The notes under the pieces: generated by a model
Database searches by the model: none
Seen by the model: only the letters and a program-made list of their open reading frames with translations
What the model was told of the DNA's origin: nothing
NCBI GenBank assembly: GCA_963768715.1
Contig: CAVYJC010000008.1
Span: 1 to 64,000 of the forward strand
Source: DATKEJ01 sp963768715
GTDB taxonomy: Bacteria; Bacteroidota; Rhodothermia; Rhodothermales; DATKEJ01
DNA: 64,000 bases
Reading direction: 5' to 3'
In this document: positions 16,482 through 25,890 of the stretch, piece after piece
Layout: the number at the start of each line of letters is the position of its first letter
Position numbering within the stretch: the first letter of the stretch is position 1
Position numbers and translations under genes: made by a program

Positions 16482-17801
16482 ATGAAGGTGCTGATCATCA
16501 ATACGGTCCTCCTCAATGGAGGCGATGCCGCGATTCTGCAGGGTCTGATAAAGCAACTCAGGAGTGCCTTTGGTGACGACGCGACTATGGTAATTGGTGA
16601 AACACAGCCATCTGCCGCATCGACCCTTTACCCGGAATTGAGCCTAATCCCTTCACTCAAAGTGGTTGTCGACGGTGAACGAACTTCCGGTAAACGCTCT
16701 CTTTGGGGGAAGGTGAAAAGGGTTGCCTCCTGGTATCTGAATGTTCCTCGCCTGTACGCTGCCGCAACGCTTCAGCGGCGCGGCGTCAGCAGCTTGGCGA
16801 CCTTGATGCTTCGACGTGCCGAACGCGAAGTATTTCAACACTACCACACGGCCGACCTGGTCGTTGCAACGGGCGGTACCTATCTAGTGGAGCACTACTG
16901 GCTCGGTCCGATCATCTTCGATCTGAATGTCGTGCGCCGCCTCAGAAAGCCCACTGCCTTCTTTACGCAGTCTCTCGGACCCTTTCGCAAGTTGAAGAAC
17001 AGGCTCCCTTTACGGAAGATCTTCGACCACGCGTCGCTCATCATGGTTCGTGACCAGCCATCGAGCGACGCCGTACGGGACTTGATTGGCTCGAATTCCA
17101 AAACCCTTATCGTACCCGATGCAGCGTTCGCTCTCGGACCGGCAGACGATCGACCTTCATCGAGAGTTCAGCAAAAGACACAAGAGGACTTGCAGCTGAA
17201 GATCGCGATATCAGTCAGGTTCTGGCCCAATTTTTCAACTTGTGAACCCGACGAGGGACAGCGGAGATACCGTCTGGCGATCGCGAATGCTGTCAGCCAT
17301 CTTGTGGAAAACCATGGAGCAAGGGTGACGTTTCTTTCGACCTGCCAAGGTGTGCCGGGATACGCCTTCGACGATTCCAGGGAGGCTGACCAGATAGCGG
17401 ACCTCCTGTCAGCATCCGTCAGGCAAAGCGTTACGATCGAACGAAGCTATCGCAGGCCGGATGAGTTGCTGCGAGACCTGACTGCGTACTCCTTTGTAAT
17501 CGCAACCAGAATGCACATGGCTATCCTGTCACTCGTGGCGGGGAAACCGGTCATGCCCGTGGCCTACGAATTCAAGACCGTTGAGCTCTTCAAGGACTCG
17601 AAACTAGACCGGTGGGTAACGGACATCGAGAATATCGAACCGACAAGCTTCTGTGCGTTGATCGATGTCTTCATCGACCAGTTGGCGACGACGCGCGATC
17701 ATGTGAAAAGGTTGGTGGCAAAGCAGCGTGTCGGAATCGGTTCGGGCGAGCAGGCACTTGCCTCGCTTTCAGCAACGAGCCGGCTGAATGACGGGGGCTA
17801 A
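16482..17801 (+). CDS. Polysaccharide pyruvyl transferase family protein
   Basis: This 439-aa protein of the WcaK/CsaB pyruvyl transferase family moves a pyruvyl ketal from phosphoenolpyruvate onto a sugar of a surface polysaccharide, making it acidic. Family features seen are the N-terminal 'NTVLLNGGDAAILQGLI', 'DLVVATGGTYLVEHYW', 'FFTQSLGPF', 'MVRDQPSSDAVRDL', and the C-terminal 'VIATRMHMAILSLVAGKPV'. It starts 12 bp after the glycosyltransferase gene, which implies an operon, and ends next to a methyltransferase. Confidence 0.88.
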   Translation: MKVLIINTVLLNGGDAAILQGLIKQLRSAFGDDATMVIGETQPSAASTLYPELSLIPSLKVVVDGERTSGKRSLWGKVKRVASWYLNVPRLYAAATLQRRGVSSLATLMLRRAEREVFQHYHTADLVVATGGTYLVEHYWLGPIIFDLNVVRRLRKPTAFFTQSLGPFRKLKNRLPLRKIFDHASLIMVRDQPSSDAVRDLIGSNSKTLIVPDAAFALGPADDRPSSRVQQKTQEDLQLKIAISVRFWPNFSTCEPDEGQRRYRLAIANAVSHLVENHGARVTFLSTCQGVPGYAFDDSREADQIADLLSASVRQSVTIERSYRRPDELLRDLTAYSFVIATRMHMAILSLVAGKPVMPVAYEFKTVELFKDSKLDRWVTDIENIEPTSFCALIDVFIDQLATTRDHVKRLVAKQRVGIGSGEQALASLSATSRLNDGG

Positions 17802-17805
17802 CTTC

Positions 17806-18522
17806 ATGAAAAACTTAGTCTTCAGTCTCTACACGAACTCCAGTAGATACTATCTGGAGGAGTTTGCCAGGAGTGCTGCGAGCTCTCTGGAAGCCGGAGG
17901 TGTCGCTCTCGATGCAGGTGCGGGGACGTGTCCATACAAGAAGTACTTTGATCACGCCGTGTACGAGTCGGCGGATCTGTGCCAGATCGATCGGGAGTAC
18001 GGCGAAATAACCTACGTGTGTGACCTGCGAGACATTCCGGTCGGCAACGATCGTTTTGACTTGGTCCTGTGCACGCAAACACTCGAACATGTGCCGGATC
18101 CTGAGAAGGTTCTGAACGAAATCTATCGCGTGCTGAAGCCCGGAGGGCAGCTCTGGATCACGGCGCCACTTTTCTATGAGGAGCATGAGGTTCCATACGA
18201 TTTCTTCAGATACACGAAGTATGGAATCACGGCTCTACTCGAACGAGCGGGCTTCGCGATTGAACGGCTCGACTGGTTGGAGGGCTATTTGGGGACGCTC
18301 GCATACCAGTTCAAGACAGCCGGCCGCGCGATGCCAAGCAGGGTAAGCGACTATGGTGGCGGGCTGACTGGTGTACTTGCCGCCGCTGCGTCTCTTCTGC
18401 TGCGCCCGTTCCTCTTCTTAATATCGATCTGGTTTGGCCGCTTGGACAAAAGGCATAGGTTCGTTGCAAGGGGGCACTGCAAGAACTACGCTGTCGTGGC
18501 GCGGAAGGACGCGGGCCCATAA
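17806..18522 (+). CDS. Class I SAM-dependent methyltransferase (Methyltransf_11 type)
   Basis: This 238-aa methyltransferase has motif I at 'VALDAGAGTCPYKKYF', an acidic residue after strand 2, the post-II segment 'FDLVLCTQTLEHVPDPEKVL', and 'YRVLKPGGQLWITAPL'. A hydrophobic stretch near residues 190-210 suggests membrane association, in line with a lipid-linked glycan substrate. I chose the ATG giving MKNLVFSLYTN, preceded by GGGGG; an ATG six codons upstream would overlap the previous gene by 14 bp. Its position in the glycan run suggests it methylates a sugar, but the substrate is unknown. Confidence 0.85.
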   Translation: MKNLVFSLYTNSSRYYLEEFARSAASSLEAGGVALDAGAGTCPYKKYFDHAVYESADLCQIDREYGEITYVCDLRDIPVGNDRFDLVLCTQTLEHVPDPEKVLNEIYRVLKPGGQLWITAPLFYEEHEVPYDFFRYTKYGITALLERAGFAIERLDWLEGYLGTLAYQFKTAGRAMPSRVSDYGGGLTGVLAAAASLLLRPFLFLISIWFGRLDKRHRFVARGHCKNYAVVARKDAGP

Positions 18523-18639
18523 GCCGGGTGGTGAATTCAAAAACTGCTTGTTAGTCCGGAGGCGTATTCTTGCTGCGACACGGCGGACTCATCAGAGCTC
18601 GGGTCGAGCGCTAAAACGTAGGTGATCAAAGGAGGGTAC

Positions 18640-19380
18640 ATGTTCGGCGGTATCGACCGAATTCTTAGACACATTCTGAGGTACCGGGACGGCCGACGTC
18701 TGGGGCTGACAAGGAAGGAAACCGAGCTGATATCACGTATCCGGGCAAGAAACCTTACCTATTTGTCGACGAGAAGGCTGGCCAGCCTTGCGACGACATG
18801 TCGCTCGATAGAGGAGGCCGGCCTTCAGGGGATCTTTCTCGAGGCGGGATGCGCCCTCGGAGGATCCTCCATCCTCCTGGCGTCAGAAAAGAAGGCTGAA
18901 CGCCCGCTGTTGATATACGATGTGTTCGGCATGATTCCGCCCCCGACGGACGAGGATACACAAGACGTGCACGATCGCTACGCAACGATTGTCTCGGGCA
19001 AATCGAAGGGCATCCGTGGTGACAAGTACTATGGCTACGAAGAGGACCTGTTCGACATCGTCAAAGGCAACCTGAAGGGCTTTGGAATCGATTGTGAGGC
19101 GCAATCCGTGTCGTTGGTTAGAGGCCTGATTCAGGACACCCTGGATATCACTCAACCGGTAGCACTCGCGCACGTCGATGTGGACTGGTATGAACCGGTC
19201 ATGACATGCCTGCAGCGTATCTTTCCAAACCTCGTCGTAGGGGGGAGTATCATTCTTGATGACTACCACGATTGGGGCGGATGCAGAAAGGCGACGGACG
19301 AGTATTTGCGCCAAGTGCCAGGTCAATTTCAGCAAGACGACTCGGCCGGTTCAATTAAGATCACCAAGGTTGGACACTAG
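18640..19380 (+). CDS. TylF/MycF-like macrocin O-methyltransferase family protein
   Basis: This 246-aa protein is of the TylF family, which O-methylates sugar hydroxyls on macrolides and surface glycans. The SAM site is 'IFLEAGCALGGSSILLA', and 'ALAHVDVDWYEPVM' and 'IILDDYHDWGGCRKA' carry the acidic metal and substrate residues typical of the family. The start is set by AAAGGAGG four bases before ATG; a GTG six codons upstream lies in front of that site. It ends at a strong terminator and probably completes the glycan cluster. Confidence 0.87.
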   Translation: MFGGIDRILRHILRYRDGRRLGLTRKETELISRIRARNLTYLSTRRLASLATTCRSIEEAGLQGIFLEAGCALGGSSILLASEKKAERPLLIYDVFGMIPPPTDEDTQDVHDRYATIVSGKSKGIRGDKYYGYEEDLFDIVKGNLKGFGIDCEAQSVSLVRGLIQDTLDITQPVALAHVDVDWYEPVMTCLQRIFPNLVVGGSIILDDYHDWGGCRKATDEYLRQVPGQFQQDDSAGSIKITKVGH

Positions 19381-19391
19381 CGCTACAAACG

Positions 19392-19419
19392 AAAAAAGGC
19401 GAGTCAAACTCGCCTTTTT
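19392..19419. terminator. Bidirectional terminator between tylF-like gene and tRNA-fMet
   Basis: GGCGAG-TCAAA-CTCGCC forms the stem. It is flanked by AAAAAA on the left and TTTTT on the right, so it works on both strands: it ends the glycan genes rightward and the tRNA leftward. Confidence 0.88.
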
Positions 19420-19424
19420 GTCAG

Positions 19425-19496
19425 TAGCGGGGGCAGGATTCGAACCTGCGATCTTCGGGTTATGAGCCCGACGAGATACCGCTTCTCCACCCCGCA
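19425..19496 (-). tRNA. tRNA-fMet (initiator), anticodon CAT
   Basis: This 72-nt cloverleaf has acceptor GCGGGG/CCCCGC at positions 2-7/66-71, D arm GAG...CTC, an anticodon stem with three G-C pairs (GGG CTCATAA CCC), and T arm GCAGG TTCGAAT CCTGC. The three G-C pairs and the unpaired 1:72 position mark it as initiator rather than elongator. Position 1:72 is U·U here instead of the usual C·A. The 3' CCA is not encoded. A good promoter lies just upstream. Confidence 0.93.
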
Positions 19497-19507
19497 GTAG
19501 AACCTTA

Positions 19508-19536
19508 ATGATACACAAAATCCTTCTCAAATACAA
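19508..19536 (-). promoter_or_regulatory. Promoter of tRNA-fMet
   Basis: On the minus strand, TTGTAT (19536-19531), a 17-bp spacer and TATCAT (19513-19508) lie 11 bp before the mature tRNA 5' end. Spacing and position fit a sigma70-type promoter with a very short leader. Confidence 0.7.
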
Positions 19537-19632
19537 AAAGGACAGTATCGTTTGCCGTTCGATGCGTTTGTGTTTTCAAGCACTCTGGTCGATTTTGTAA
19601 CACTTCAAACTAACAGAAAGAGGCGGCGAGGA

Positions 19633-20916
19633 ATGAGTGCAATTGAGCAGATTCGTGGGCGACAGATTCTGGACAGCAGAGGCAATCCGACCATCGAGGT
19701 TGATGTGGTCCTCGAATCAGGTGTTATGGGCCGAGCGGCGGTGCCGAGCGGCGCATCCACGGGAGAATATGAAGCCGTTGAGCTTCGAGATGGCGACAGC
19801 TCAGTCTATATGGGAAAGGGCGTGTTGACTGCGGTTCGCCACGTCAACGAGGAGATCGCGACTGAGCTGATGGGGATGACCGTCTTCGATCAGGAAGCTA
19901 TCGACAGTACCCTGATTGATCTGGACGGCACCGAGAACAAGGGCAGGCTGGGGGCAAATGCCATCCTGGGCGTGTCAGTGGCCGCAGCGCGTGCGGCTGC
20001 AAACGAGCTCGGACTGCCGCTTTTCCGGTACATCGGCGGGATCGGAGCGCGCATCATGCCGGTGCCCATGATGAATATCCTCAACGGCGGTCGGCATGCG
20101 GACAATATGGTCGACATGCAGGAGTTCATGGTCATGCCGGTCGGCGCCGACTCCTTTGCGACGGCATTGCGGATGGGCGTCGAGATCTTTCACAAGCTCC
20201 GGACGGAACTCCATGAAGGCGGCTATCAGACTTCCGTTGGGGACGAGGGTGGTTTTGCTCCGAATCTCAAGTCCAATGAAGAGGCGATGGAGTACCTGCT
20301 TCGTGCCATAGAATCAGCAGGATTCATCCCGGGGCAGGACGTATTTGTCGCCCTCGACCCTGCAGCCAGTGAGCTCGTTAAGGACGGACAGTACTTCTTC
20401 TACAAGAGCGACCCTGACAGGGCAAGGTCGAGTGAGGAGATGGTTCGATATTGGACAGACTGGGTGGATAAGTATCCCATCATTTCGCTTGAGGATGCGA
20501 TGGGCGAAGACGATTGGGGCGGATGGGAAATGCTGACGAGAGAACTGACCGACCGCGTCCAACTTGTCGGCGACGACGTGTTCGTGACCAACACCGAACG
20601 GCTCGCCGAAGGGATCGAGCGCGGCTGCTCTAACGCTATCTTGATAAAACTCAACCAAATTGGTACTCTTACGGAGACTTTGGAAGCCATTGAGTTGGCG
20701 CATCGAAGCGGGTTCGCTTCGATCGTGAGTCACCGCTCGGGCGAAACGGAGGATACAACGATCGCTGATCTCACGGTTGCGGTTGGGTCCGGCCAGATAA
20801 AGACCGGCTCTGCAAGCCGTACGGACCGTACCTCTAAATACAACCAACTGTTGCGTATCGAAGAAATGCTTGGCGAGGCCGCCATCTTTCCTGGCCTTGA
20901 CGCCTTCCGCTTCTAG
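19633..20916 (+). CDS. eno: Enolase
   Basis: This 427-aa phosphopyruvate hydratase turns 2-phosphoglycerate into phosphoenolpyruvate in glycolysis, in the cytosol. Signatures are 'ILDSRGNPTIEVDV' near the start, 'VPSGASTGEYEAVELRD', 'GDEGGFAPNL', the metal ligands in 'SLEDAMGEDDWGGW' and 'LVGDDVFVTN', and 'SHRSGETEDTTIADL' with the catalytic Lys region 'KLNQIGTLTET'. The start is the ATG giving MSAIEQIRGRQILDSRG; the frame is open 27 codons upstream but not conserved, and GAGG precedes this ATG. It is followed 10 bp later by an ftsB/divIC gene, a common pairing. Confidence 0.98.
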   Translation: MSAIEQIRGRQILDSRGNPTIEVDVVLESGVMGRAAVPSGASTGEYEAVELRDGDSSVYMGKGVLTAVRHVNEEIATELMGMTVFDQEAIDSTLIDLDGTENKGRLGANAILGVSVAAARAAANELGLPLFRYIGGIGARIMPVPMMNILNGGRHADNMVDMQEFMVMPVGADSFATALRMGVEIFHKLRTELHEGGYQTSVGDEGGFAPNLKSNEEAMEYLLRAIESAGFIPGQDVFVALDPAASELVKDGQYFFYKSDPDRARSSEEMVRYWTDWVDKYPIISLEDAMGEDDWGGWEMLTRELTDRVQLVGDDVFVTNTERLAEGIERGCSNAILIKLNQIGTLTETLEAIELAHRSGFASIVSHRSGETEDTTIADLTVAVGSGQIKTGSASRTDRTSKYNQLLRIEEMLGEAAIFPGLDAFRF

Positions 20917-20926
20917 CGCTCCCGAT

Positions 20927-21227
20927 ATGTTGTCTTCTCTTCGAAAATTACTCCGTCGCCGGGGGACGATACTCGTCCTAGGGACTGATAATTCTCGTTT
21001 GGGTGCTCTTCCTGGACAGCCACAGCGTGCTGAACAGGATCCGCTGGCACCGGGAGGTTGATCAACTCAGAGAGGAGAATCAGAAGATGGAGGCGGTCAT
21101 AACTGAAACGAAAGAAGAGTTGACCCGCCGAAATGACGAGAAGGAGATCGAGCGCATCGCTCGCGAATCCTATGGGATGCGTCGTGACGGCGAGACGGTG
21201 TATCGAGTCGAAGCAGAGAAGGACTGA
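20927..21227 (+). CDS. Septum formation initiator FtsB/DivIC, with a +1 frameshift
   Basis: Joined across one frameshift, about 99 aa result: basic N-terminus MLSSLRKLLRRRG, a membrane helix ('GLIILVWVLFLDS'), then a coiled coil ('REENQKMEAVITETKEEL') and 'IERIARESYGMRRDGE', the classic FtsB/DivIC tail. FtsB/DivIC bridges FtsL and FtsQ in the divisome. The break lies at 20981-20983, where GGG appears to hold one base too many; without it the frame runs CTA GGA CTG. eno followed by ftsB is a widely conserved order. The gene is essential in most bacteria, so a sequencing insertion is likely. Confidence 0.8.
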
Positions 21228-21239
21228 ACCATTTGGAAC

Positions 21240-22203
21240 ATGACTGATCTCGCCGTCGGCGTCGATCTCGGAGGGACGTCCGTGAAGGTCGGTCTGGTCG
21301 ATCGGAGCGGGAAGATCCTGAAATCGATCCATCGGGAGACGGATGCCAAGGCCGGTCCCGAACACGTCCTTCATGAGATAATTACCGGAATAAGGAGCGT
21401 ACTGGGATCCAAGAGCGACCCTCGCGCCATCGGGATCGGTGCTCCGGGATCCGTCACGCTGGATCACACGACGGTGATCCAGCCACCGAATTTTCCAGGT
21501 TGGCAGACGGTTAACCTCAGCGAGGAGGTCGGGAGTGGCCTTGGGAATCGCTGGCCCGTCATTGTAGACAACGATGCCAACGTGGCTGCGCTGGGTTCTG
21601 CGTTCTTCGGCGCGGGCCGCGCTTTCGATTCGTTCATAATGATCACACTTGGAACCGGCGTCGGCGGTGCGATCATCTACGAGAAGAAACTCTTCCGCGG
21701 AACGACAGGGGCTGCCGGCGAAATCGGCCACGTTTCGATCGACTATGACGGACCCGATGGCCGCTGCGGGAATACCCGGTGTTGATCGAAGCCTACGTCG
21801 GCCAGCGCTTCCTTTCGGAACATGCGCGGCTCCAATTGAAGAAATCATCCAGACAGTCTCGTCTTCAAGTTGATCGGAGGAAAGCAGCAGTGAGCTGAAT
21901 CCGAAGATTCTCGCGGAAGCTGCTGAACAGGGTGACGGTCCGGCGGCTGAGATCCTTGCATGGGCAGGCCACAAGCTTGGCTGGGGCCTGGGTTCGGTCG
22001 TAAATGTGCTCGACATTCGCAAGATCGTGGTCGGCGGGGGAGTCTCGGCGGCAGGCGACTTGATACTCGGCCCCGCTCGCGCCGCGCTCGCGCAGGTAGT
22101 CATGCCGGGAATGCGCGATGGCGTGGAACTGGTTAGAGAAACCCTCGGTAACCAGGCGGGTATGTTGGGAGCCGCCCAGTTGGCGTTCGGTCACGAGGGC
22201 TAG
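21240..22203 (+). pseudogene. ROK-family sugar kinase (glucokinase-like), broken by several frameshifts
   Basis: The first 180 codons read as an intact ROK kinase N-terminal half: 'VGVDLGGTSVKVGLVDRSG' phosphate site, 'NFPGWQTVNLSEEV', 'VDNDANVAALG' with the catalytic Asp, 'ITLGTGVGGAII', 'GAAGEIGHVSI'. It then breaks in the zinc-binding motif (RCGNTRC where RCGCGNTGC is expected). The rest continues in other frames: 'IEAYVGQRFLSEHARL', 'HPDSLVFKLIGGKQ', 'SELNPKILAEAAEQG', and the tail 'IRKIVVGGGVSAAG'. Three shifts (one minus, two plus) fall within about 120 bp. ROK kinases phosphorylate glucose or related sugars. Decay or locally poor sequence are both possible. Confidence 0.82.
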
Positions 22204-22240
22204 TGCGGGAAGCCAGGCCGGGGTATGACTTGAGGCTGCT

Positions 22241-24911
22241 TTGAAAAACTCGTTGTCGGCAGTCCATAGCACGCTGAGAAAACGCCCGCTCCCCCACGCG
22301 ACGCGTTGCACTGGGGCCCTGGTCGCAGGCCTCCTCTCGGCGTGCATGCTTACAACTGAGGCGCTCTGTCAATCGACACCCTCGAAAGACCGTCCACCGG
22401 GTGAGCATACAGTCCGTTTTTCGGCGCACGATTCGCTCATCGTCATCGTCGGCGACTCGACCCGCGTCGGACGCCTCTTCGGATCGGCTAAGGTCGAAAC
22501 GTCAGAAATGAACCTCAAGGCGCACCGGATCGACATCGCGTTCAAAGAGCAGGAGATTCACGCGGAAGGGCTCTCCACGGACTCCGGGCTCGTAGATCGC
22601 CCGGAGTTCGAAAAAGGGGACGAAAAGTTCTTCGGCAATCAGCTGACGTACAATCTCGAATCCGGCAGAGGACGAGTTGTCGGTGCCCGAACGACACTCG
22701 ACGAAGGCTACATATATGGTGGCGTGAGCAAACAGGAGACCGATTCGGTCCTTTACGTAAAAGACGCCATGTTCACGACCTGCGATCGCGAGGGAGATCC
22801 GCATTATCATATCTGGACCTCCAGGATGAAGATCGTAAACGGCAAATGGATCTATACGGGGCCGCTCAATCTTCGCATCCTGCACATTCCTCTCCCGATC
22901 TGGCTTCCGTTCGGCTTTCTGCCGGCGACCGAAGGAAGACGCAGCGGGCCCCTTCCGCCCAATTACGGCGAGGATAGTCGCGGATTTTTTCTGAGAGATT
23001 TCGGGTGGTATTGGGCCATTAGCGACTACATGGACGTGCAGACTCGATTGGGGATTTGGACCAACGGGAGCTTCCAGATCGCCCCCCAATTCCGCTACAA
23101 CAAGCGCTACGGCTATTCAGGTCAGGCGTCGATGGATTGGGTTCGCAGCTACAGCGGTCTGCGCGAGGATCCAGACTTCCAGCAAGCGGATACGTGGTCA
23201 TTCAGAGCGAATCACACGCAGACAATCGGATCGAACGCCACGCTGAATGCCAAGATCGACTACGCAACGTCAAACTACCTCCGGACGGTCTCGAGAGGCT
23301 ACGACGACCAGGTCAGGCAGACGATCGGATCGGACCTGCAGTTCAACCGGCGCTGGAAAGGACGCACGCTGACTGTCTATGCAAACCAGAGGCAGATTCT
23401 GACAACGGGAGAAGTCCAGATGACCCTGCCCCAGGTTTCGTTCTCACAGCAGACCTTGCGCCCGTTCGCATCGGGCGCCTCCTCGCGCTCATCGGGCCTT
23501 CTCGAGAGCATCACCGTCGGGTATCGCGGCAATGTGACGAACCGCTATCGCTTCGTCCGCGACACCTCACTGGCAGGCAGCACGGACATCAACTGGCTGG
23601 ACGCTCTATTTTCAAACGACAAATACGTCAAGGCGACGGGCGACGATGCTCGGTTTGACTTTCAGGCATCGCACAGTGTGCCGATCGCAGCGAACTTTTC
23701 TGTCAACAGGATTCCCGTCATCAATAAGCGGCTTCGGCTGAATTTTGCTCCCAGCTTCCAATACAACGAGGACTGGTACCTGCGCACGCAGAATAAGAGA
23801 TTCGACCCTGATTCGAGCGTCGTGATCGTATCCAACGTCTCGGAATTTGCCGCCATTCGACAGTTTTCGACCAGCGTCAATGCCAACACGGAGTTCTACG
23901 GGACTTTCCCCTGGCGCATCGGTCCGTTCAGAACCTTTCGACATGTCGTCAGGCCCAGTGCAAGCATAACGTTCAGGCCGGATTTCTCCTCCGACACATG
24001 GGGTTACTATCGCAGCTACACGGCGAAGGACGGCACGGTGGTTCGCTACAAAAAGGTGAACGGGACGGTCTATCAGGGAGAACAGAAGACGCTCTCACTT
24101 CGACTTGGGAAACGTATTTCAGGCAAAGCGCGCGTTGCCTGATTCGGTCGTAGCGTCATCGAGTCGGGGCGCCCAGCCGACGCAGCTCCTTTCACTCGAT
24201 TTTGCATCCGCCTTCAATTTTGCCGCGGACTCTCTGAAGTGGGATCCGCTCACTGTTTCTGCTCGAACCAGGGTGCTCGACCGCTTCGACTTCAACCTGA
24301 ATGCCCGGATGTCGCCGTATGCCACCGACTCTCTCGGCGGGGATATCGATCGCTACGCATCGGGCCTCTTCCGTTTGACGAACCTGAGCTTTACGGCGAG
24401 AACTTCCTTTTCAGGCGGACGAGGAGGGAGTCCGTCTCGGCCATATTCGGGCATGGGGAGCAGTTACGGGGCGGGGAACGTGTTCTCGGGGACCGACGCA
24501 ACGGCCGCCGCTCTGAGCCCATTTCGATCCGACTACCAGAACACTCCGGTTGGATACGCCGACTTCGCGATTCCCTGGTCGCTCTCGGCTGATTTCACCT
24601 ACAGCCTTTCCAAGTTCCTGCTGACTACGACGAAGCGCGCCATCGTGAACACCTCCGTCGACTTTAATCTGACACCCTTGTGGAAAGTGCAGGGAAGAAC
24701 GGGCTATGATCTGGTGCGGGGCGAAATTGTGACGACCAACATCACCTTCCTGCACGATTTCCATGACTGGGAGATGGGGTTCAACTGGACTCCTTTCGGC
24801 ACTTTTGCCTCCTATCAGTTCGACCTGCATCTGAAAACCGGACCGCTGAAGGATCTCCTGCGCCTTCGCGTCCCGCAGCAGGACAATCGCTATCAGCAAC
24901 TGCTCAATTGA
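22241..24911 (+). CDS. lptD: LPS-assembly protein LptD-like outer-membrane protein, with a +1 frameshift
   Basis: Joined, this is about 890 aa: a signal region, an OstA/LptA-like beta-jellyroll domain (about residues 55-190, 'GSAKVETSEMNLKAHRIDI'), then a long beta-rich region with 'HIPLPIWLPFGFLPAT' and 'GFFLRDFGWYWAISDYMDV', typical of the LptD plug and barrel. It ends in alternating aromatic strands. LptD inserts LPS into the outer leaflet and receives it from LptA. The break is in GGGAAA at 24107-24112 (one extra base). The start is a TTG giving MKNSLSAVHS. Since LptD is normally essential, an assembly error is likely. lptC-lptA-lptB lie 18 kb away. Confidence 0.85.
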
Positions 24912-24955
24912 CGTGAGGCACTTCGCCTTCGCGTCCGCTGCAGACCGGCATGGGA

Positions 24956-24984
24956 TTGTACTATTGTCAAAAACCTAGTATTAT
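24956..24984 (+). promoter_or_regulatory. Promoter upstream of the BON-domain gene
   Basis: TTGTAC, a 17-bp spacer and TATTAT, located about 90 bp before the BON gene start. A small hairpin (CCCCGT...ACGGGG, about 25017-25036) lies in the predicted leader. Confidence 0.55.
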
Positions 24985-25073
24985 CAATGCGTTAGTGATT
25001 CAACCTAGCGGAGGGTCCCCGTAGCAAACCGGACGGGGGCTGCAGTCACTCAGACACTCACAATAGGGAGGCT

Positions 25074-25370
25074 ATGGTGAGAAAAGTCTTTTGGAGGCGA
25101 CCCAAACGACGCCCGGAGAAGGAGATCCTTTCTGATAAGGAGCTCGCGCGGACATTGCGTGAGCGGATCGCAGGCGAGCTGCCGGTTTCAGGACGAAATC
25201 GGCTTCGATTCTACGTGCGCGAAGGGGTCGTGACGATATACGGGTCGGTATTCGGCTCGAAGGACCGTGTATTCGTAAAGCATCTGGTCAGACACACGCC
25301 CGGCGTTGCGACTGTTTACGATCACCTGACGGTAGAGGAGCATCGATCCGAGCCGCCTACCCACCTCTGA
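25074..25370 (+). CDS. BON-domain protein
   Basis: This 98-aa protein has a very basic N-terminus (MVRKVFWRRPKRRP) and one BON domain (about residues 25-92), with 'LRFYVREGVVTIYGSVFGSKDR' and 'HTPGVATVYDHL' as the two conserved strands. BON domains bind phospholipids or membranes and are usually periplasmic, but no clear signal peptide is visible, so this one may be cytosolic. GGGAGG lies before the ATG. Its last 14 bp overlap the convergent GNAT gene. Confidence 0.8.
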   Translation: MVRKVFWRRPKRRPEKEILSDKELARTLRERIAGELPVSGRNRLRFYVREGVVTIYGSVFGSKDRVFVKHLVRHTPGVATVYDHLTVEEHRSEPPTHL

Positions 25371-25755
25371 CCCAGGCATTGGTTACTTTCTCGAAGCCGA
25401 ACTTCGGATAGTAGCCGGCTGATCCTGTTGAGTCGCGAAGCAGGATGTCGGTCCCGTGACAACGTTCGAGCACGGCTGATATCAGGGTCGTCCCGACGCC
25501 GACACGCTGAACGTCAGGTTCGACCGCCAGATCGCACAAATAACTGAATAGGAGACCGTCGCTCAGAACCCGAGCTATCCCGACGAGTCGGCCGTTGAGC
25601 CAGGCGCTGAGGATGAGCGACGACTTCTCGTACATGGTCCACAGCTCGTCGAGATCTTTGACCGGGCGGAGCAGAGGGGCGCGTCGATACAGTGTGGCGA
25701 TTGCTGCCGGCGACAGGTCGGTCAGACCTTCCCTTACCTCGATTTCTTTCAGCAT
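25357..25755 (-). CDS. GNAT-family N-acetyltransferase
   Basis: This 132-aa acetyltransferase has the GNAT fold. The acetyl-CoA loop is 'VEPDVQRVGVGTTLISAV' (motif A, with Q/R-xx-G-x-G), preceded by strand 4 'SYLCDLAV', and followed by motif B 'STGSAGYYPKFGFEKV'. The substrate is unknown. It converges with the BON gene and overlaps it by 14 bp at the 3' end. It is transcribed divergently from plsC. Confidence 0.85.
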   Translation of the reverse strand: MLKEIEVREGLTDLSPAAIATLYRRAPLLRPVKDLDELWTMYEKSSLILSAWLNGRLVGIARVLSDGLLFSYLCDLAVEPDVQRVGVGTTLISAVLERCHGTDILLRDSTGSAGYYPKFGFEKVTNAWVRGG

Positions 25756-25890
25756 GATGTAGGTTCGTCAGTTCGTTACGCAAAAGTAGTCGTTATGCCA
25801 CTCGACGCAAAACATGTCGATCGTCAGTACCCGTTTTCTCTGAATCACGATTTCCGCTACATTGCGTCACTGCGTTAGCCCGGTCTACCC

